From Symbiodinium natans (taxonomy: Eukaryota > Sar > Dinophyceae > Suessiales > Symbiodiniaceae): a stretch of DNA of 64,000 nt. The notes under the pieces are model-generated. The model saw only the letters and a list, made by a program, of their open reading frames with translations. It searched no databases and had not been told where the DNA came from. Made by a program: the position numbers and the translations under genes. Every line of letters starts with the position of its first letter. Positions within the stretch are counted from its first letter, which is position 1. The stretch is from NCBI GenBank assembly GCA_905221605.1, contig CAJNDS010000703.1, positions 1 to 64,000 of the forward strand. Reading direction: 5' to 3'. Positions 11,570 through 23,100 of the stretch are shown piece after piece.

Positions 11570-12868
11570 ATGTTCTTGCATAACGGTAGGATCATTACTA
11601 AGGCCCTGGCGGCTGCTGCTACCGCCTCTGCGGCTGCGCTGACCTTTGTGCCTCGCAATAGCTCGAGTGTTGGACTTTGGATGGAGCTTGGGTTTGGGGG
11701 GCTCAGAATTCCGGGCTGCGATGAAGAGCTTCAGCACCTTGGATCTTAGAGTTTCAGAGTGCCCATTTTCTTGAACTACGGGGTTCTGCATGGGTCTCCA
11801 CGTGGTTTGGTAGACTGATTCTTCAGTGGGGTTGTAGCTGCAACCTGCTGCAGCTATGGCTGCAACAGGGCTGGGTCTTCTCCGGTGTCTGTGGATCGAC
11901 GTCCCTTTATTTTTTTTCGCGGGAGGTTTCGGCTTGCTAGAGTTCCTTATTGCTCGCCAGATTCCACACCCCGCTAGTTTCGCGGGCGCTTGTCAGGTGG
12001 CACCCCCCAGCACACCAAGCGCAGCACGTCTGGAGCCAGGTGGGCAAAGCATGCTACCTGCACGATTTAGCTAGATCGACTCGATCCTAGCATATACATG
12101 AATACCCGAGTCTTGGGCATCACTACTCAGCAGATCAGGGAAACACGATGTTTCTGTGCACAGGCACCCTGCTGTTAGGGCTCTTGCGGCCATGTTTCTT
12201 GAAAGCCCGCACGATGAAAGAACACTCGCAAGGGCCTTGAGCGTTTCCTTTCTGCTTAAACTACTGGAGGACGGGGGGGGGGAGGTATGGCTCTGGGAGT
12301 TGTGGCCCCTATAAGGCCTAAGCCCTTAAGGGATGGTCGTGCTGAAGGTGTCGCGGCCGGCCATGCAGCTGCCGCCCAGCCCCAGACTTCCATGGGCGCC
12401 GCCACCGTAGGTGCAGCGATGCTCGCAGCAGGTTGCGCCGCACGGGCGACGGCCAAGGGAAAGGCCGATCTGTGGCCCGAAACATCGGGGCTTGGGGCGT
12501 TCAATTTTAGGGTCTGGGGTTTAGGATTTAGGGGGATGTTTCAGGGTACAGAATTGTGGATGACTATTGTGACATTGTGTGCCTCCGGCGACTTGCATGG
12601 TTCGAGGTTCAACTTTGCGGCAAGTGGGCTTGAATATCTGGATTCCACACGGTTAGTTTCAGCGACCTTCGTAACTAGAATTTCAATCCCTCAATCTTTC
12701 ACCAAACGAACCCTGAACTCCTTCACAAGTTGACTCCACTACTGGACTTGCCGTTTTCTTCCCCCAAAGAGCAAACGCCCGAAAGCCCCTCCCCCCCCCC
12801 CGCCCGCGCCCTTTCTGCAGGGGCAGCGAAAGGCCGTGAAGCTGGCAGCAGTCAGCACCGACACGGAG
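11570..12868 (+). other. TKT: TKT copy 2 exons 1-3: bipartite plastid-targeting leader
   Basis: Exon 1 (11570-11660) reads [20 protein letters not shown] then [10 protein letters not shown]: a basic start, a hydrophobic alanine-rich core and a Phe-Val-Pro motif. Exon 2 (12348-12457) continues [15 protein letters not shown] and then a second hydrophobic stretch [19 protein letters not shown]. Exon 3 (12821-12868) reads [16 protein letters not shown] and leads into the enzyme. Signal peptide, FVAP-like motif and second hydrophobic segment are the known layout of class I leaders on peridinin-dinoflagellate plastid proteins, which pass through the ER to a three-membrane plastid. The phases (1, 0, 0) join cleanly. 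The start is inferred from the in-frame upstream stop, not from transcript data. Confidence 0.75.
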
Positions 12869-15800
12869 GCCGATGGGGGCTTTAGATGGAGTCTTGAAAG
12901 AATTTGCAGGATCGGCTTCACAAGGTTCATCATATCCGGTTTACAAGGCATAGTTGGGTTGGGCAGGCTAGGCCAAGGCCCAAGACCATTTCAATGGATA
13001 CAATCTAGCATTCACGATGGGGCTAAAGCTGCTAAACCTCCAGTCCAAAGAAGCCGTGTGTTGTGGGAAGCTCACTGTTGCGACTGAGTGTTTGGGGCAT
13101 CTTCCAACCATCGATTAGTCAAGGGTAGCGTTTGATGCGGTGGTGAGGTTTGCAATTGCAGGCGAGCTTAGGTTTAGAATTAGGGCTCACGCAGGGTGCC
13201 TCACGGACAATCCGAAGCTCCCTGACTTGTGGGTCCACTACCTAGAAATGGACGTCAACTATGTCAGCCCGCTTGAGCTTGCCTGTGAGCTCGCTTGGAA
13301 GCTAACCACACCTGCCCCTGGATGAAACAGCTGCACGTCAACGCCAGGATTGACATTCGGCCGCGAAGTGTATTCGCATGATGCCAGGACATGAACAAGC
13401 GACCACGAAACGGATCTTTTCCAATGCCTTTCAGATCGGAGAACTACGAAGCCTGATAGGCATCCCGGGAATGTTACGAACTGCCAAAGACACCAGAAAC
13501 GGCCGATAAACAACCGGAAAAGGATTGCCGAACCGGCAGAGAAGAGCAGGAAGAAAAGCTGAGAAGTTGTGATCTGGACTGAGAGCACTTGCTTTTGTAA
13601 AGATAGTCGGGCACGTTGGGGTTCAAACGCACTTGCCAGCGTTGATAGAAGCAAACCACCTACTCACTGAAAAGAACACAACATGTAATTTCGTACAGCT
13701 CATCCCAGCCTCATCCAAACCCATGGTTGCGTGTGGGAGACGGGCAAACCACGGCGCCCCTCTGGCTGCCTCCACACACTGCGATTATAACACAGGCCCT
13801 GATTTGCTTAAAAGTGCTCTTCGAAAAGGAAGAAAGCTCAGGACCATGAACCAAAGCAGAACCTTGGCATCACAATAGAACAGGCCACGTACTTTGCCGC
13901 AGACCCTAAACCCTAAACCCTGAACCGGGTGGTTGGTGTCGATAGTGTCGTGCTCAAAATATATTTTCCACCTCGTGATGGCCGCTGTATACTCTAGCTT
14001 GGAGCTTCAGCCTGGATGATTAACCTTCAAACTCAAAGGCCAAATCCCAAGTTCGGGAGGTTTAGGGGCTTCCCTCCACATTGCTCGGAGGCTTTAGGAA
14101 GTTGTCGTTTGACCCTTTCTTAAAGCAGAGACTCCCCTTCCAGAAGAGTTTATAGAACGTATACCAGGTGGAGACCGACTGCATCAACTCCATCCGCTTC
14201 CTGGCAGTGGATGCCGTGAACAAGGCAGCTGCACTGACCTGCGCATCTCCGAAGTCCTCGAAGCCCCTGAAAAAATAAACGAAGATTATAGGGAAGGGGC
14301 CTTAAACAAGGAGAACAGGGCTTTGGCGAGGTTATTGTGCCCAGCCAAGAGATGCCAGCACATCTCCAAGTAATGCCATGCACGAGCTCTGTGTCTCAGA
14401 GGCCATGTCCAACCAAACAGCCACGGTCGAAGAACAGGTGGACCAATAGAATGAAACCCTAAACCCTAAAACCCTAAACCCTAAAACGCTTACATGTGTC
14501 AAGCCCTGAAAGCCCGAAGCTTACGCAAAGCCCATCGAAGCCGCCAGGCCAACTCTGGTCACCCAGGCGCGCCTATGGGTCAGGCGCCGATCGGCAACGT
14601 GGACATCATTGATTGGGGAGAGTGGGTGGAGTGTGTTTTTCAGGTGGTCGGGGGCTAAGGCTAAGGGCTTGCGGATATTTGGGGTTTACAGGCTGAAGCT
14701 GGGTATAAGTAGGAGGCTTCGGGATGCTGGGTTGAGGGCCATGGGGGCAAGGTATCGAAGCTGCAGCTTTTTCGGCTGAGCGGCTTTGTAGTGGCATTCG
14801 TGCCTCGCAATCTCTAACTCGACCGCTGCCGCAGCAGACGGAAGAGTGGTAAACTCCCAGGGTGTTCGTCTGCAGGTGGGTTGATGGGGAGAGTGGCGTT
14901 AAGGATGCTCGTGATGAAGTGCTGCAATCTCACACCAACCCAATCCCAATCTCCTACTCTTCAAAGGTTTCTCTTAGCTTTCGAACTTCCATTGAACAGC
15001 CACCTCACGAAGCTCTGACTGAACCCTGAAGCCTAAACCCTAAGCCCTAAGTGAACACGTAAAGCCAAGGCTACCTCCTCTTCGCAGAGGAAATGGCCTA
15101 CAACCCAAAGGAGGGACGTAGAGTTCTCTAGGGTCGGGGTAGGGACCATTTGGCATTTCGAGTCGGGCGTTAAGGGGATGGGTCATTGTGGACGAAGGCA
15201 GTGGGGCCGGGGTTGTCAACATGAATTCGAGTGATGTTTGGGGCCAGGATCGGAAAACCGTGAAGCTGCCTTTCAACCACAAACCTGAACCCCAAACCCT
15301 CAACCCTAGAGACCCCAAAGCATGTGAACAGGACCCAAGCTGGTGCAACCGTGACCGCTTCGTGCTCTCCTCGGGCCATGGCTGCATGCTGCAGCCTCGA
15401 GACCGCAAATGATTAAACAGAGGGTTCAGGGTTTAGGGTTAGGGTTCGGCTCGTACCGTTCGCAATCCACAAGAACTGCAAGGGAGCAAGAAAGAGATCT
15501 GGGAACAAGGACGCTTTTTTTTGCGCAGGGTGGGGTCAAAACATGTTCTCCACAAGATCCGCACGGAGTTGCTCGGGCAAAACACCGTGGTACATGCCGA
15601 TTTCCAAAGCCCTTGAGTCTGGCCTTGAACCCAAATTCGAAACTCCCAAGACCGAGGACCTAAGTCCAAGGGCCCTAGGGACATAAGCCGAATACTTGTG
15701 TGTGCTGAAACCCTCAAGGCCTCAACTGAGTGGGCTTCAAGGTTAATGGCTCAGGTACTCCCTGCTTCATCTTGCCGGATACGACAGCGTCGCCATGGAT

Positions 15801-17110
15801 GACTTGAAGCAGTTCAGGTGGGGGCATTAGCCAGCAAGGGTCTTCGGAGCTTTGGGTGCTGGCCAGTGGCTTATCGGACTTCGGAGATAGCGATTGTATA
15901 AAATGAAGGAGGCTGGCACTTCAGAGACCATCAAACCTCGAGGTTTCGGAGTCCATGTGCACCTCTGAGCTCCTGAAGCCTCTTAAAAAAAACCAGGCAG
16001 TGGGGCTCCAAGACCCCTGGCCACCCGGAGAACTTCGCACCTGGGCTTTGTTTATATGATTTTGTATACTTGTTACCTGTATAATCCTGTGCTTGTATGC
16101 GTGCATGCTAAAAGGATTTAAATACTTATGTGCGTATGCAATGCAAAAGGGACAATTTCGGTTTGCTGTACATGAGTCGTCTCATGAGTCTCCATGTCTC
16201 GCACGTTCAACAGACATGCGTCGAGCCTTGCGGACTTTGCCGTTCTGTTGCAACTCCGGGAAGCTGCTGTGTGCTGTCCTACTGCATCTAGCGGATCTAG
16301 CGCCAGAATGCCACGGACTCGTGGCTGCGTGGGCCCACTTGACCACAGGAAGGAGCTTTGTCCCCTGCATCCTTAGCCGTCAACTCTCTTCTAGGGGTGC
16401 ATTTATCACCCCATGTCCCGCTGGAAGGCGTGAAGTCGCATCGGCTGCGATTGGGGCGAATCCCAATGTCACGCACGTCGCAGTTATCACTGTAGCAAGT
16501 CCTCGCCCACGCTGAAGGTGAAGTGCATATCCGGCCTCATTTAAGGATGTGCTTTTGAGCAGATCCCCGAAGTCACGTGCTTCACAAGAATCTCGACGCA
16601 CGCGCGCACGACTCACGCGCAGACACCTGAGATCCGCGTGCCGGGCCGCCCGGGCCTTCATGTTCGAAACCCCCGGCTGTCTGTCCACGCCTGAGATCCA
16701 CGTACGGCGTGTTGATTTTCGAAGGCCCCGGCTGGCCGCCCACACTCCTACACTTCTGGTCGGACGACGGGACCACGTGCCATGCAGACAAGATGTTGAG
16801 GCTGCAACGCTGTCTGACCTTCTGAGCCGCTATAGGTCTTGCACATCAAACAAAAGTGCGTCAGAGCACTGCAGATCATTTTGTGGGCAGCTGTGTCATA
16901 CAACCACGGGCAGCTACAAATTTCCCAACCATAAAAAGGAATCACAAAATTCTCTCTGAATGTCGGCCTAAGCTCTAGCCACCCAGTGTTAAAGACCCTC
17001 ATTTAAGACCGAAGCACTTCTGCCTTCTGCCTGCGAAATCGCTCCCCCACTTTTGTACTCACTATATAGTGTACATACATACTTCTGCAAATCAAATTCT
17101 ACAAGGTGGT

Positions 17111-17147
<37 letters not shown>

Positions 17148-20100
17148 GGGGAAGGGCGCAGGGGAATCTACTTCAACATGCAAGGAGGGTAGGGGGTGGT
17201 GGGAAACCAGCGGGGAACGTAAGGGCGAGGAAGGTAGGGGGTACGGGGTAGGGAGGCAGGGCCCCCGCTACTGCAGGGCTTAGGATGTTTTGCGGGCTTG
17301 TGGTGTGGGGTTGTTTGGGCTTTCGGGGTTTGGGGATGGTTTGGATGCTTTGAGTTTCACCATTGCAGTATGAAAGTGCGAGCTTGTCAAAGAAAACTAG
17401 GGGTTAAGGGCTTAAAAGGAGGGGCGCTGGAGCTTTGATGTTGCTTGAGCAGTTTATTGCGGTCCGTGGGTCAGATCTGAGCGTAAGTTGAGTGGCATCC
17501 TTTCAAGCGTTTAGGGGTAAATCTTAGGAAGCCCAGCAAGGACACCGTAGAGTCGGAGAGGGGATCACAGATGACAGCACTTCCGGGTTTGACTCAGGAG
17601 ACCGATGGTATTGAGGTCACGACTGGCCCACTTGGAGCCTCGGCGTGATTTCGGCACTCTGCAAGTTGAAGAGAGTTCGCCTGAAAAAAGATGCCAATGC
17701 CCGGTTGAACCCGGCTCCCCGAGTTGAGAGCCGCGCCTTTTTAGGTACAAAGGCTCTTGAGATCAAACCCTCTCCATTTACGGCCTGGTGCCTGGCGGTG
17801 TGACGAGGTATGGGCATCTCCAATGCAGTCGGCTTGGCAGCTGCAGAGGCGCACATGGCGGCGGCGTACAACAAGCTCTTCGATCGCGAGAGCCATAAGC
17901 GCCCCCAACAGGTCTTGCTAAAACGACTGCCCAAATCCCCATGGAGTGTGTGTGTGTGTGTGTGTGTGTGTCTGTTTTGGGGTACGTTCCCCCAGAATAG
18001 TGTCAGCGGACGCAAGAGGCAGGGAGCCATGAGGCGCCGAGGCGAAAGGCTCATAAGTTAAGGGTAGGAGAGCAGTAAGAGCTTGACCTCGCAGATTTGG
18101 GCTTTGTGGGCTCGCGATTCTACAGGCTCCCCCAAGCACAAGAATCCGAGGCCGGACTTCACTCTCATTGACCATTACACATACACCATTGCGGGCGACG
18201 GATGCATGCAGGAGTGCTGGAGATTGGTTTTTTTTGGGGGGAGGAAGGGTGCAGAGTCGGAGTTTTGATTTTGAGGTTGTGAGAAGATGGGATTGTGTTT
18301 TTTCAGGGCTCTTTGCGGGCTGCAAGGTGACCTCGAAGGTCGTCATCGAGTTCGGGATTGATCGTTGCAGGGCTGCCCCCAGTTACCCCTGCTGGCATTG
18401 AAGGACCAACTGGCATCCTAAACTCCTTAAACCTAAACTCCGCCTAAATTCCCTAAACCCTGAATTCCCTATACCCTAAATTCTCTAAACCCTAACTTCC
18501 TTAAACCCTAAATTCCCTAAGCCCCTAGTTCCGATGCCCTTTGCTCTTCAGGAGGGCATCTCCCATGAAGCCTGCGCTTATGCCGGCCACCTCGGCTTGG
18601 GAAAGCTCATCGCCTTCTACGCCCCTTGGTGTGCAGGGTGCGGTCTGCAGGATACTGTATTCTACTGCTGTACAAGTATTATGAAGATCATTCAGTATTC
18701 CTGTTGGAAATGTTTTAAACCAATGTCAAGTATATGATTTAAAAAACATGGTGCTTTCCCACTTCGCTTCGAGGTCTTGAGCTGTGCTTGTCAGCGCTTG
18801 TAGATCTTCCTTCGCTTTGTAAAGGGGCGTTCATTCCTGTTCTTAAACTGGGCAAGCCTGGGGGAGGTCACGGCAGGTTGTGTATGGCCGGACAGCAAGT
18901 GGCATGTCGTTAGAATCAGCTTGGATGTTTCGAGTGTACTTAGTTTCTGCTTAGTTCCTGGATTGCGATACCTCATTATGCATCTCTTCAACAATCACCT
19001 GGCACGGAGGCCCTCATAAGATGAAGAATTCTAACCTACCGCCCAGCTATGCAACGTAAAGCGCGTAGGACTTCGGATCTCCAGCTAGGTTCGGTTTGCT
19101 TCAGCTGCTGGAAAAGTGTCAGGATGACAACGGCATTACCATTGATGGCCATACCGACCTCTCCTTCACCGAGGATGGCTGCCAAGGGGTTTCAATGTTG
19201 AGGGGGCGTAGACAGGTTGGTCTTGGCTGTCGCTTTCAACTTAAGCACGAGGTGGCACGCCTCCTTGCAGCACCAGCCGGGATCAATGGCAGGAGTCAAA
19301 AAGCATGTCCAAATTCGAGCCAACACGGAGTTATGCCACAGAGAGCGACATGTGAGAAGATGTCTGGCTGCCTTTGTGTGCTCAGTGTGAGAGTTGAAGG
19401 AAGAAGTAACTACCCCAAACACCACTATCCAACCCGACTCATCCCAGCTCTTCCTTAGTTGCAGGATGTTGGCAAGCGATTCGAGGCGCGGGCTAAACAA
19501 AAGAAGGGCTTCGATTTTTTGTCCTCAGGATGATGGACTTGGATGCATCTGACTTATGCTTTGGTGACAGGGTTTTTGCGACTGTCGCAGAGTTGCGCTT
19601 CTTGGATCCCAAAACTGGAGCTCTTCTCGATTCTCCCGGCTACGCATGAGAGGACTTTTCACTCTCTTGACTCTTGAAGGTGTGTTTGGGGCATGCCTGT
19701 TGAGACAGGGCTTGCCACAGCTGCTGCCCGGAATTTTAATACAGCGCCCTCAGAGCTAAAGCCGGCGTCACAACTCGCAAACCTAACACCTAGGACTAGG
19801 CTTGGCCAGGCGTACGGCTGGCAAGTCATCACGGTGGGTGATGGTGACCAGGAGGGCACATCTGCCAGCAATCTTGGGCTTCAACGGGTTTACGGGAGTC
19901 GGCTCAGGAGGCTTTATAGGGCCGTTAGGAAATGGGTGTTTCCGACCATAAGGGTACCTTCTTCGGGTCCTTATTAAAAGGACTATTTGGGGGTCTATTT
20001 TGGGGTTTCGTAAACTCCCAAATGTCTTGGTGGCTTCGGATAGACTAGGCCGATGGGCCCTTACTCCACCTTTGGAAGTGCTCTGCTGTATCGAGCTCAG

Positions 20101-23100
20101 TTCAACAAGAGCGAAGCAGCACTCCCACCGTGGCGAAGTGGCTGGCTCTTAGACAGAAGTCGTTCATTGTGGTTATCAACCAATGAACCTGAACTTGCGT
20201 GTCTGTTCAAGTCCGACACCCTGAAAGCAGCCCCGGAACTCTTTGCGCACACAAGGCAAGAATTGAAACTCTCCTGGGCTTCTATTCTAACCAGTCGCAC
20301 GCCCTAAAAGCCCTGAATCCTAAACGTTCAACAACCTGAACCCGGCAAAATGATGCTAGACCCCAGACAGATATCTCAGAGCAAAACTTCGAAGGGTAGC
20401 TTCAAGGGCCTTAGAACATTTGGGCAGTTTTCCACATGAGGGCCCCTTCTTTGGGTTATAAGTTCAGGGACTGCCGGGACCCTCTTACCCTAAACCCCAC
20501 GCCCTAAACCCCAAACCCCAAGCCCTAAACCCTAAACCCCAAATCCCAAGCCCTCAACCCTAAACCCCAAACCCCAAGCCTTAAACCCCAAACCGTAAAC
20601 CCTAAACCCTAAACCCTAAACCCTAAACCCTAAACCCTAAACCCCAAACCCCAAACCCTAAACCCTAGTTTGGAGAGCCAATTTGGGGTGCGAGGACGTC
20701 GGAGCCATCCGCAAGGCCATCGCCGAGGCCAAGGCTTGCACGGCAGCTCAGCTACCGCGAAGATGGAACAATAGACAATTAGAAACATATTTATACGTAT
20801 AATAAAGATTATACTAGATATAGATTGTCACTGGTATAATATACACAAGTGTGTACAAATATATGTATATATATATATAGATAGATATATGTGTGTGTAT
20901 TCATATGTGTGTATATATTTAAAAATCATCATGTGTATATATATATATACACAAATGATACAACACAGAGAGAGAGCGAGAGAGAGAGAGAGAGAGAGAG
21001 AAAGAGTTGCGAGACTGGGGCGCGCTTGCAGCGCGGAGGACCCCCTCCATGCCCCAAAGAAAGACAGAGAAGAGAGAGAGACAGAGAGAGAAACCGCGGG
21101 CGAAGCAACAAACGACAGACATGGGACTCTCGCGCCCTTCGGGGCGGCTCCCCTCTGGGGGGCCTAGCGTGTGGAGAGAGAGAGAGAGAGAGAGCGAGTT
21201 CTCACAGGTGTCGTCAAGGCAGCTAACTCCGCGATAGTCCATACTCTCTCCATTTTTTTGTTTTATCGTGCCTTAGGCTTGGCTTTGCGATTCAGCTTAG
21301 ATTGTTTTTGTTCGGCTCTGGTTCTTCAGAACTTTGTGCGTCCTTGGTGTTAAACGTTTTTCACGCACGATGTGTCAACGTTCATCATGGGGGGGGCTTA
21401 TATGTAGTCCCATTCCTACACCATGATCTTCACTTGCGCATCATGGCTGGTAGAGCTCAACCAGATTCACGTCGAGCCCCGATGAAAAATCTACTCAAAC
21501 CAGGGCGCTCTCATCCTCTGATCGATTCCGACCTTAGTGCCCGGCGTAGCTGAAGCACTGAGGACAAGCCTACCCTCATCAAGGCCAGCGGAGGGTGGAA
21601 TCTCTTACATCCCAGTACGCTGAAATGTCAGGCTTTGCGGGTTTGGCTCCAAAATGAAGCAAAGGCCTTCGGACCTGAACCCTAGGCCTCTCCACGATGC
21701 AGGTGAAGACTACCATCGGGTTCGGCTCTCCCAACAAGGCCTGGCTTGGGCCTTCAGGAGTTTGGGAACGCAGAGCCGGCGTTTTGGGGTTGGGCCTTGG
21801 GGCCTTGGAGGCCCAAACGGGTGGTGTCCCTCGTTAAAGCCCCGTGCAAGATCCCAGAAAAAGACATACAGGCTCCCTGAAGATTAATAGCCTGCCCATG
21901 TGGAAGAACCTTCAAGCTGCGTCTGGGTCCAACCTTGGATCCAAGGGTTTGGGATTCAGGGGTGAGGGGTTAGTGGTCAAGGTTTAGGGTTTAGGGGAAC
22001 CCAACCTGGAACCAAAGCCCCCAAAAAAGCCCAGGCTGACAGCCACGACGCCCACGGAGCCCCGCTTGGAGCAGACGAGGCCGAGGCCACACGCAAGCCG
22101 CCCGGCAGCAAGCCGTCCACCCCAGTACTTCGATCACTTCCCTGGCCCCGTGAACCTCCGTGCACACTCCGGGGGGGGGGGGGGGGGGGGTGCTCATTGA
22201 TAAGAAGGGCGAAGACTCAGGGTTTTGGGGGATCTTGGGCTGCCCCATCCCTAAGGCTGCAAAAGTTTCTGCCCTGGCCCAGCCTGTGGCATCCCAACAA
22301 AAGCGCCAGCCTGCTCTGAACTCATGCGCCCACGGTGCGAATGTCCGTTTCAACACCACCGAGAATACTATGAAGGGGGGATTTAGTGTTGGAGGAACGA
22401 AGAACTGTTGTTGAGATGCCTTCAGCTCCACGGTGGCAACCTTGCCCACACATCCTTGTTTGACTACAGCTATGGCTCCTGTTGAACTTGCGGGCGACGG
22501 CTGTGAGGCGCATGACGGGCGTTCGTACTGACATGTATTCACAAGATTTGGGAGTTGAATCTCATTGTTTGGTTTTGTTTTTCTCCACTCTCAGTGTGGG
22601 GTTGTGAGGGTATGGTAGGTTTTAAGTCAACCATTCTCCTGGCCTCCTCACCTCCTCGCCCGGCGTCCCGCCAGGTCTCCTGGACCTGGCAGAGAAGCCC
22701 GCAGAGAAGCCCGCAGAGAGTCCCGCCGAGTATCCTTACACCAGAGGGAAGCCTACAGAGAGTCCTGCCGAGTATCCTGGAGTGCCCACCCCAGAGAAGC
22801 CCGCCGAGTATCCCTGGATTCCCCAAGCCCCACAGAAAAGCCCGCAGAGAGTCCCGCCGAGTATCCCTGGAGTGCCCACCTAAAGGCCATGGCTCCCACA
22901 TAGGGTAGGTGAGGTAGATCGGGTGTCGTTCTCGCCTTCCTGGGTTTCCTGGCATTGTAGCTTCTTGGTTGGTTTCTTGGCTTGAGGTTTGTTTTTGTCT
23001 CTCGCGTCCTTGGCTCTGTGGGCGTTGTTGGCTGCTGGCGTCGTATGTTCTGGATAAAGTATCGCCTGATGACTTCTCGGCTTGTCGGCTTTTTTTTTGA

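Larger units (their letters stand above)
14168..19173 (+). other. TKT: TKT copy 2 exons 4-14: diphosphate-binding (PP) domain
   Basis: Eleven exons give, in order, [166 protein letters not shown] and [17 protein letters not shown]. The GDG...DDN spacing is the thiamine diphosphate-binding motif. HPG, HGCM and GPLG carry conserved active-site positions. Residue order follows plant plastid transketolase closely. The donor at 14601 is unclear (GA or a 1-nt slide). Confidence 0.93.

Noticed and set aside
20889-21242. Arg/Glu- and Ser/Leu-repeat frames
   Set aside because: Created by the (GA)n and (TA)n microsatellites in an intron.
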